A stretch of 55,908 nucleotides of DNA from Streptomyces sp. col6 (GTDB lineage: Bacteria; Actinomycetota; Actinomycetes; Streptomycetales; Streptomycetaceae): NCBI RefSeq assembly GCF_008042035.1, contig NZ_RDBL01000013.1, forward strand, positions 868,566-924,473, in the 5' to 3' direction. The translations under genes were made by a program, and so were the position numbers. The notes under the pieces are model-generated. The model did not search any database. It had not been told where the DNA came from and worked only from the letters and a program-made list of their open reading frames with translations. Below are positions 50,150 to 55,908 of this stretch, piece by piece (position 1 is the first letter of the stretch; each line of letters opens with the position of its first letter).

Positions 50150-51088
50150 TCAGCTCTTCGTCGCCGCGCGCACCACGTCCGGGGTGTTGGTGATGATGCC
50201 GTCCACGCCCATGCCGTGCACCTTGAGCGCGGCCGCCGAGTCGTTCACCGTCCAGGCATTGACCTGGAGCTTCTTGTCGTGCGGCCCCTTCAGGGCGTGC
50301 ACCGCCGCCACGTAGTCGACGGACAGGCCCGTCCAGGACGGGTTGATCTGGTCGGCGAACGCGGCGTACGAGGGCAGTTCGGCCACGGCGGGGGCGCCGA
50401 GGAAGCCCGTGACCACGTCCGGCCGCAGTTCGTGCACCGTACGCACGCTGTCGGCGCCGAAGCTCTGGATCACCAGACGGTCCCTGACGTGGCTCCGGTC
50501 GAGCCAGCCCTCCTCGTCCAGCACCTTGAGGGTGGCCCGCTCGATCCCCGGGTAGATCTCCGGGCTCTTGATCTCCAGCAGCAGGCTCTGCCGGTTGTGG
50601 CCCAGCCGCTTCAGGTACTGGTGCAGGGTCGGCACCCGGGTACCGGCGTACGCGGGACCGAACCAGCTGCCCGCGTCCAGCCGGGAGATCTCGGCGGCCG
50701 TGAAGTCCTTGACCGCCCAGGGCGCACGGTCCGGGAAGACCTCCTCCGCGTCGGTCGTCCGCGCGAGACCGGTGTCGTGCATGACGACCAGCAGCCCGTC
50801 CCTGGTGAGCTGGACGTCGTTCTCCACCCAGTCGAAGCCCATCGCGTCGGCCTTGTCCACGGCCCTGAGCGTGTTCTCGGGGGCGTAGGCGGACGCGCCC
50901 CGGTGGGCGTAGACGCGCGGGCCGCGCGCCATGGCGTCGGTGGCGTGACGGACCGGGGCGACCTGCTGCACGGGCCGCCGGGGCGCGGGGGCGTCCGCGA
51001 CCGGCGTGCCGGGGTTCGACATCAGCAACGTGCCGGCGCCCATGACGGCGGCGGCAGCGACGGAGGCGGTAGCGGTACCTGCGTACAC
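50150..51088 (-). CDS. Secreted glycerophosphodiester phosphodiesterase
   Basis: This 312-residue exported enzyme hydrolyses glycerophosphodiesters to glycerol 3-phosphate and an alcohol. The N-terminal 25 residues form a signal peptide or anchor (ATASVAAAAVMGAGTLLM). Catalytic residues sit in VYAHRGASAYAPENTL (His-Arg and Glu-Asn), DWVENDVQLTRDG and VVMHDTGLARTT (second His). The C-terminal strand GVDGIITNTPD is standard. GTG 51088 is chosen since AAGGAG lies just upstream. It may supply phosphate or teichoic-acid-derived glycerol phosphate. Confidence 0.93.
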   Translation of the reverse strand: MYAGTATASVAAAAVMGAGTLLMSNPGTPVADAPAPRRPVQQVAPVRHATDAMARGPRVYAHRGASAYAPENTLRAVDKADAMGFDWVENDVQLTRDGLLVVMHDTGLARTTDAEEVFPDRAPWAVKDFTAAEISRLDAGSWFGPAYAGTRVPTLHQYLKRLGHNRQSLLLEIKSPEIYPGIERATLKVLDEEGWLDRSHVRDRLVIQSFGADSVRTVHELRPDVVTGFLGAPAVAELPSYAAFADQINPSWTGLSVDYVAAVHALKGPHDKKLQVNAWTVNDSAAALKVHGMGVDGIITNTPDVVRAATKS

Positions 51089-51309
51089 GTGAACTCCTTG
51101 CGTCAGAGTTGCGGACGGCCCGAGCGTCCCAGCCGCCCCCGAACGCAGGACAGGCGAAGGATGGCCACTGTGTGAAGGGACCGCGTCACCCGCTGTCGGC
51201 CCTGTCGATAAGATGCGGCACTTCTGCTGTGTCTGCCGGGCCCTGTGCCCGGACGACAGGCCCTGGGATCGTCCTGACCCGGGCTTGCTGCTGCGAAGGG
51301 CGTACAAGG

Positions 51310-52194
51310 ATGCAGGGCACAATCGACGGCTTCAGCTATGGGGCGGTGACCCCGGCGGCGGCGTTCCTCATGGCGTGCCTCGGCGCGGCGCTGGGCCTGC
51401 GCTGCACCACGCGGTCACTGCGTACCGAGCGTTCCTTCAGGGCCGGCTGGCTGGCTCTCGGGGCGACCTCCATAGGTTCGGGCATCTGGACCATGCACTT
51501 CATCGCGATGGTGGGCTTCTCCGTCGACGAGGTGCCGATCGGTTACGACAAACCGGTCACCTTCGCCAGCCTCGCCGTCGCGATCGTCATGGTCGGCATC
51601 GGAATCTTCCTGGTGGGATACCGGGGCGCCACTCGCATGGCCCTGGTGACGGGAGGCACGATCACCGGACTCGGCGTGGCCTCCATGCATTACCTCGGCA
51701 TGGCCGGGATGCGACTTGATGGGCAGTTCGAGTACGACACGGTGACCGTGACCCTCTCCGTCGTCATCGCCGTGGTGGCCTCGACCGCCGCGCTGTGGGC
51801 CGCCGTCTCGATCCACGGCTTCCTGCCCAGCCTCGGCGCGAGCGTCGTGATGGGCGTCGCGGTGAGCGGCATGCACTACACCGGCATGGCCGCGCTCCGG
51901 GTCCATCTGCACCCCACCGCCGCCACCGCGGGCCAGGCACCCGGGGACAGCGCCGGCTCGCTTCTGGTGCCCATGCTGCTCGGGCCCGCCTGTTTCCTGC
52001 TGCTGGCCGCCGTCGTGGTCATGTTCGACCCGCTGGTGGTCATGGGCACGCCCGACTGGGACGACCCGCGCACCGCACGCGACCGGGCCCCCGGAATCCC
52101 CGCCCAGCGTCAGGTCCCCCGCTTCGGCACCTACGCGGACCCGGCGTCCTTCCACTCCCGGCCGCGCGACGCCGTGGGGCCCGTGGACCGGTGA
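51310..52194 (+). CDS. MHYT-domain integral membrane sensor
   Basis: This 294-residue protein has seven membrane helices and three copies of the MHYT motif: WTMHFIAMVGF, ASMHYLGMAGM and SGMHYTGMAAL. MHYT domains are thought to bind copper and sense oxygen, CO or NO. No GGDEF, kinase or other output domain is attached; the C-terminal 60 residues are cytoplasmic and unstructured. It must therefore signal through a partner or act alone. ATG 51310 is preceded by AAGG. It is divergent from the glycerophosphodiesterase gene. Confidence 0.92.
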   Translation: MQGTIDGFSYGAVTPAAAFLMACLGAALGLRCTTRSLRTERSFRAGWLALGATSIGSGIWTMHFIAMVGFSVDEVPIGYDKPVTFASLAVAIVMVGIGIFLVGYRGATRMALVTGGTITGLGVASMHYLGMAGMRLDGQFEYDTVTVTLSVVIAVVASTAALWAAVSIHGFLPSLGASVVMGVAVSGMHYTGMAALRVHLHPTAATAGQAPGDSAGSLLVPMLLGPACFLLLAAVVVMFDPLVVMGTPDWDDPRTARDRAPGIPAQRQVPRFGTYADPASFHSRPRDAVGPVDR

Positions 52195-52225
52195 ACGGCG
52201 GCCCGCAGGGCCGCTGAGAAGCCCG

Positions 52226-52248
52226 TTGTCAGTGGCGGGTCGTACGGT
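52226..52248 (+). promoter_or_regulatory. Perfect RecA-independent DNA-damage promoter of uvrB
   Basis: TTGTCAGTG (52226-52234), 8 bp, TACGGT (52243-52248). It is identical in both elements to the ogt promoter. The uvrB ATG (52255) begins 6 nt later, so the mRNA is probably leaderless. Confidence 0.88.
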
Positions 52249-52254
52249 GGTTGC

Positions 52255-54411
52255 ATGCGGCCAGTCTCGAAGATCGAACGTACGGTGGCGCCTTTCGAGG
52301 TCGTCAGTCCCTACCAGCCCAGCGGCGACCAGCCCACGGCCATCGCCGACCTGGAGAAGCGCGTCCGCGCAGGTGAGAAGGACGTCGTGCTCCTCGGCGC
52401 GACCGGTACGGGTAAATCCGCGACCACCGCCTGGATGATCGAGAAGCTGCAGCGCCCCACCCTGGTGATGGCGCCGAACAAGACCCTGGCCGCCCAGCTG
52501 GCCAACGAGTTCCGCGAGCTCCTGCCCAACAACGCCGTCGAGTACTTCGTCTCGTACTACGACTACTACCAGCCCGAGGCGTACGTCCCGCAGTCGGACA
52601 CCTACATCGAGAAGGACTCCTCGATCAACGAGGAGGTCGAGCGGCTGCGCCACTCCGCGACGAATTCCCTGCTCACCCGCAGGGACGTCGTCGTGGTCGC
52701 CTCCGTCTCCTGCATCTACGGCCTCGGTACGCCGCAGGAGTACGTGGACCGCATGGTCCAGCTCAAGGTGGGCGACGAGATCGACCGCGACCAGCTGCTG
52801 CGCCGTTTTGTGGAGATCCAGTACACGCGCAACGACCTGGCCTTCACCCGGGGCACCTTCCGGGTGCGCGGCGACACCATCGAGATCTTCCCGGTCTACG
52901 AGGAGCTCGCCGTCCGCATCGAGATGTTCGGCGACGAGATCGAGGCCCTGTCCACCCTGCACCCGCTCACCGGCGAGGTCATCAGCGAGGACCGGTCCCT
53001 CCACGTCTTCCCCGCCACCCACTACGTGGCGGGACCCGAGCGCATGGAGAAGGCCGTCAGCGGCATCGAGCAGGAGCTGGAGCAGCGCCTGGCCGAGCTG
53101 GAGAAGCAGGGCAAGATGCTGGAGGCCCAGCGGCTGCGCATGCGCACGACGTACGACATCGAGATGCTCCGCCAGATCGGCACCTGCTCCGGCGTCGAGA
53201 ACTACTCGATGCACTTCGACGGCCGTTCCCCCGGCACCGCCCCCAACACCCTCCTCGACTACTTCCCGGAGGACTTCCTCCTGGTGCTCGACGAGTCGCA
53301 CGTGACCGTCCCGCAGATCGGCGCGATGTACGAGGGCGACGCCTCCCGCAAGCGGACCCTGGTCGACCACGGCTTCCGGCTGCCGTCCGCCCTGGACAAC
53401 CGCCCGCTGAAGTGGGAGGAGTTCCTCCAGCGGATCAACCAGACCGTCTACCTCTCCGCCACCCCGGGCAATTACGAGCTGTCCCGCGGCGACGGCTTCG
53501 TCGAGCAGATCATCCGCCCCACCGGCCTCGTCGACCCGGAGGTCGTCGTCAAGCCCACGGAGGGACAGATCGACGACCTGGTGCACGAGATCCGCGTGCG
53601 CGCCGAGAAGGACGAACGGGTCCTGGTCACCACCCTCACCAAGAAGATGGCGGAGGACCTCACCGACTACTTCCTGGAGCTCGGCATCCAGGTCCGCTAC
53701 CTCCACAGCGACGTCGACACGCTGCGCCGCATCGAGCTGCTGCGCGAGCTGCGCTCCGGCGAGTACGACGTGCTGGTCGGCATCAACCTCCTGCGGGAGG
53801 GCCTCGACCTGCCCGAGGTCTCGCTCGTGGCCATCCTCGACGCCGACAAGCAGGGCTTCCTGCGCTCGGGCACCTCGCTGATCCAGACCATCGGCCGCGC
53901 GGCGCGCAACGTCTCGGGCCAGGTCCATATGTACGCGGACAAGGTCACCCCGGCGATGGCGCAGGCCATCGACGAGACCAACCGCCGCCGCGAGAAGCAG
54001 ATCGCCTACAACACCGAGCGCGGCATCGACCCGCAGCCGCTGCGCAAGAAGATCAACGACATCGTCGCCACGATCGCGCGCGAGGAGGTCGATACCGAGC
54101 AACTGCTCGGCACCGGCTACCGCCAGGCGAAGGAGGGCAAGGCACCCGTGCCCGCTCTCGGGAAGCACGCGGTCCCGGGCGACGGCAAGGCGGCGACGGC
54201 CGGGAAGTCCGCGAAGGCGGGGAAGGCCGGGAAGACCACGGTGGTCACCGACCGTCCGGCGACCGAACTGGCCGGAATCATCGAGGAGATGACCGACCGG
54301 ATGCGCGCCGCCGCCGCGGACCTCCAGTTCGAGGTCGCCGCCCGGCTGCGCGACGAGGTGGGGGAGTTGAAGAAGGAACTGCGCCAGATGCGCGAGGCCG
54401 GTCTGGCCTGA
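52255..54411 (+). CDS. uvrB: Excinuclease ABC subunit UvrB
   Basis: This 718-residue damage-verification subunit of nucleotide excision repair works with UvrA and UvrC. Walker A is GATGTGKSATT, the beta-hairpin region reads FVSYYDYYQPEAYVP, Walker B-like motif is VLDESHVTVPQ, and motifs V/VI (VGINLLREGLDLPEV, QTIGRAARN) are complete. The C-terminal UVR motif (about 680-712, DLQFEVAARLRDEVGEL) binds UvrC. A Lys/Ala/Gly-rich linker of about 40 residues before it is an actinobacterial insertion. Only half of a LexA box is visible nearby, so RecA-independent control is more likely. Confidence 0.98.
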   Translation: MRPVSKIERTVAPFEVVSPYQPSGDQPTAIADLEKRVRAGEKDVVLLGATGTGKSATTAWMIEKLQRPTLVMAPNKTLAAQLANEFRELLPNNAVEYFVSYYDYYQPEAYVPQSDTYIEKDSSINEEVERLRHSATNSLLTRRDVVVVASVSCIYGLGTPQEYVDRMVQLKVGDEIDRDQLLRRFVEIQYTRNDLAFTRGTFRVRGDTIEIFPVYEELAVRIEMFGDEIEALSTLHPLTGEVISEDRSLHVFPATHYVAGPERMEKAVSGIEQELEQRLAELEKQGKMLEAQRLRMRTTYDIEMLRQIGTCSGVENYSMHFDGRSPGTAPNTLLDYFPEDFLLVLDESHVTVPQIGAMYEGDASRKRTLVDHGFRLPSALDNRPLKWEEFLQRINQTVYLSATPGNYELSRGDGFVEQIIRPTGLVDPEVVVKPTEGQIDDLVHEIRVRAEKDERVLVTTLTKKMAEDLTDYFLELGIQVRYLHSDVDTLRRIELLRELRSGEYDVLVGINLLREGLDLPEVSLVAILDADKQGFLRSGTSLIQTIGRAARNVSGQVHMYADKVTPAMAQAIDETNRRREKQIAYNTERGIDPQPLRKKINDIVATIAREEVDTEQLLGTGYRQAKEGKAPVPALGKHAVPGDGKAATAGKSAKAGKAGKTTVVTDRPATELAGIIEEMTDRMRAAAADLQFEVAARLRDEVGELKKELRQMREAGLA

Positions 54412-54547
54412 CCGGCCGGGCGGTTCGGGCCGGATGTTGCAGGACCGACACAAAACGGCCCAGGCCCTCCGCGCGGGTGACACCACTGCGTAGGGTGCTG
54501 GGAAACCGCACAAGGACGGTTGCGGGGAAGCGGAGAGGGGACAGCGC

Positions 54548-55126
54548 GTGACGGTCAATATGACCAAGGGCCAGGCCATCAGCCTGCAGAAGAGCGACGG
54601 GGGGACCCTGACCGCGGTACGGATGGGGCTCGGCTGGCAGGCGGCACCGCGCCGCGGTCTGTTCGGCTCGCGCACCCGGGAGATCGACCTGGACGCCTCG
54701 GCGGTCCTGTTCGCCGACAAGCAGCCGGTGGACGTCGTGTTCTTCCGGCACCTCACCAGCGACGACGGCTCGGTGCGGCACACGGGGGACAACCTGGTGG
54801 GCGGCGCCGGCTCCGGCGGCGACGACGAGGCGATCCTCGTGGACCTCCAGCGGGTGCCGGTCCACATCGACCAGATCGTCTTCACGGTGAACTCCTTCAC
54901 CGGCCAGACGTTCCAGGAGGTGCAGAACGCGTTCTGCCGCATCGTGGACGAGACCAACGGCCAGGAGCTCGCCCGCTACACGCTGGACGGCGGCGGGCAG
55001 TACACCGCGCAGATCATGGCGAAGGTGCACCGCGCGGGCAACGCCTGGAAGATGACCGCCATCGGCACCCCGGCCAACGGCCGCACCTTCCAGGACCTCA
55101 TGCCGGCGATCCTGCCGCACCTGTAG
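54548..55126 (+). CDS. TerD-family protein
   Basis: This 192-residue protein belongs to the TerD/TerZ stress-protein family associated with tellurite and general stress resistance. Visible marks are VNMTKGQAISLQKSDGGTL at the start, GLGWQAAPRR, DLDASAVLFADK, and the Ca-binding acidic loops SDDGSVRHTGDNL and GDDEAILVDL. The GTG start at 54548 follows GGAGAGGGG. A terminator follows and a second TerD-domain gene starts 147 bp downstream. Confidence 0.94.
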   Translation: MTVNMTKGQAISLQKSDGGTLTAVRMGLGWQAAPRRGLFGSRTREIDLDASAVLFADKQPVDVVFFRHLTSDDGSVRHTGDNLVGGAGSGGDDEAILVDLQRVPVHIDQIVFTVNSFTGQTFQEVQNAFCRIVDETNGQELARYTLDGGGQYTAQIMAKVHRAGNAWKMTAIGTPANGRTFQDLMPAILPHL

Positions 55127-55162
55127 GACACCCCGGACCGCCAGGTCCGTAACGCGGTACGC

Positions 55163-55196
55163 GCAGCTCCCGGAGGCCTCGGCCGCCGGGAGCTGC
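55163..55196 (+). terminator. Terminator after the first TerD gene
   Basis: An 11-bp stem (GCAGCTCCCGG with CCGGGAGCTGC) has a 12-nt loop, 37 nt after the stop. Confidence 0.75.
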
Positions 55197-55273
55197 ACGC
55201 ATCGCGGCACCACCGCACCACCCACAGCAGAGGCACAGCGCGCACAGCGGCAACTCGTCGAGGGGACAGGGCA

Positions 55274-55783
55274 ATGACGGCCGAGCTGGTCCGGGGGCAG
55301 AACCACACCTTGCCCCAGACCCGTCTGGAGATCCGGATATCGGCCGGGGCGCCCGTCGTGGCCGGTGCCACGCTCGGCGACGAGCACGGCAGGGTCTCCG
55401 GCACCGAATGGGTCGCCCACCCGGGCTCCCCGCAGCTGCACGGCCTCGAAGTGTCCCGGCAGGCCGCCGCCGACCACCGGCTCGCCGTCGACCTCGACGC
55501 CCTGCCCGACGGCGTGCACCGGGTCACGGTGCTGCTGGCCCTTCCGCAGGGAGCCGGCGGCCCGACCCGGTTCGGGGCCGTCGCCTCGCCCTTCGTCGCG
55601 GTCACCGGCCTCGACGGCGACGAGATCGCCACGTTCACGCTGACCGGGCTCGACAGCGAGTCCGCGGTCGCCGCCCTGGAGCTGTACCGCCGTCAGGGCG
55701 CCTGGAAGGTCCGGGCGGTCGGCCAGGGCTACGCCGGCGGTCTCGCCGCCATGCTCGCCGACCAGGGCGTGGACCGTGAACTC
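55274..55783 (+). CDS. Second TerD-domain protein, incomplete and joined to an inverted segment
   Basis: From ATG 55274 (after GAGGGGACAGGG) about 165 residues form a TerD domain: ELVRGQNHTLPQTRLEIRIS, LAVDLDALPDGVHRVTVLLAL, FVAVTGLDGDEIATFTLTGL and VGQGYAGGLAAMLADQGV. Streptomyces has long proteins of this type with TerD domains fused to further modules. After about 55783 the frame stays open to the window end, but the encoded residues are no longer protein-like on this strand. The next bases instead read well on the opposite strand, so the gene is interrupted. Confidence 0.82.
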
Positions 55784-55908
55784 GTTCGGCGGGTAGACGG
55801 CCAGCAGCCGCGCCGCGTGCAGCACGGCGGTCTCCATCGCGAGCCGGCGCAGCTGGTCCGTGCCGGCCAGTACGGCGGCCTCGGAGGCGGTGCGCCCGCT
55901 GTCGATCC
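55768..55908 (-). pseudogene. Misoriented coding fragment at the window end
   Basis: On the minus strand 55906 to about 55768 encodes, without a stop, IDSGRTASEAAVLAGTDQLR followed by RLAMETAVLHAARLLAVYPP and then NEFTV. This has normal Streptomyces codon bias. From memory it resembles an internal part of the long TerD-domain proteins, so it should continue the plus-strand gene rather than oppose it. The 16-18 bp at 55766-55783 fit both readings and look like the join. Confidence 0.65.

Noticed and set aside
52275..52287. LexA (SOS) box at the start of uvrB
   Set aside because: Only one GAAC half-site is present; the other half reads GGTG instead of GTTC. The PafBC-type motif just upstream fits perfectly.

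Overview
The window is a GC-rich actinobacterial chromosome segment, almost certainly from a Streptomyces. Codons end in G or C, many genes start with GTG, several mRNAs look leaderless, and the gene order matches, from memory, the S. coelicolor stretch from pyk1 through livFGMH, polA, rpsA and coaE to uvrB. It is mostly core chromosome, with small accessory genes between housekeeping loci.

Layout. 1-3.4 kb: a gene end, pyk, a free-standing HTH-LAGLIDADG protein, a tRNA with anticodon CAA but no long variable arm, and an ANTAR response regulator. 3.4-9.1 kb: a branched-chain amino-acid ABC operon on the minus strand. 9.6-16.2 kb: thioesterase, molybdopterin oxidoreductase, polA and a membrane protein. 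16.4-26.1 kb: secreted transglycosylase, hrpB, methyltransferase, rpsA, PAC2, coaE, TPR and DUF6343 proteins. 26.1-33.9 kb: a secreted phosphatase, esterase and SGNH hydrolase facing a PucR regulator, then a methyltransferase, a lipoprotein and a slipin. 34-38.3 kb: a SNF2 helicase/SWIM operon. 38.3-41.5 kb: a TetR/HXXEE pair, a DUF3574 protein, and an uncharacterised protein gene followed by a structured RNA locus. 41.5-51.1 kb: aminotransferase/HxlR pair, cupin, NTF2-like protein, degenerate uridine kinase, psuG-psuK, methyltransferase, MFS exporter, ogt and a glycerophosphodiesterase. 51.3 kb to the end: MHYT protein, uvrB and two TerD-domain genes, the last incomplete.

Most striking is 41119-41516, directly after the uncharacterised gene at 40374-41105. 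It holds two tRNA-like modules in which the 3' half precedes the 5' half. In each module the acceptor and anticodon stems pair only in this circularly permuted order, the tertiary contacts U8-A14, A15-U48 and G18G19-TTC are possible, and an outer helix closes the precursor. No joining point gives U33, so a decoding role is doubtful. Hairpins bound the locus on both sides.

A second theme is DNA damage. ogt and uvrB carry perfect copies, and polA and the SNF2/SWIM operon near-perfect copies, of the RecA-independent (PafBC-type) promoter TTGTCRGTG-N8-TANNNT. For ogt, uvrB and polA the start codon lies exactly 6 nt past the -10, which implies leaderless mRNAs.

A third theme is structural integrity. 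A 163-bp inverted copy of livH sits at the livH/livM junction and breaks both genes. A 117-bp inverted copy of the oxidoreductase gene sits in the 9.4-kb intergenic region. The last ~135 bp encode, on the wrong strand, a peptide that looks like the continuation of the final TerD gene. A small segment at the esterase start also looks inverted. I read these mainly as inversion chimeras of amplification or assembly, which should be excluded before any biological reading.
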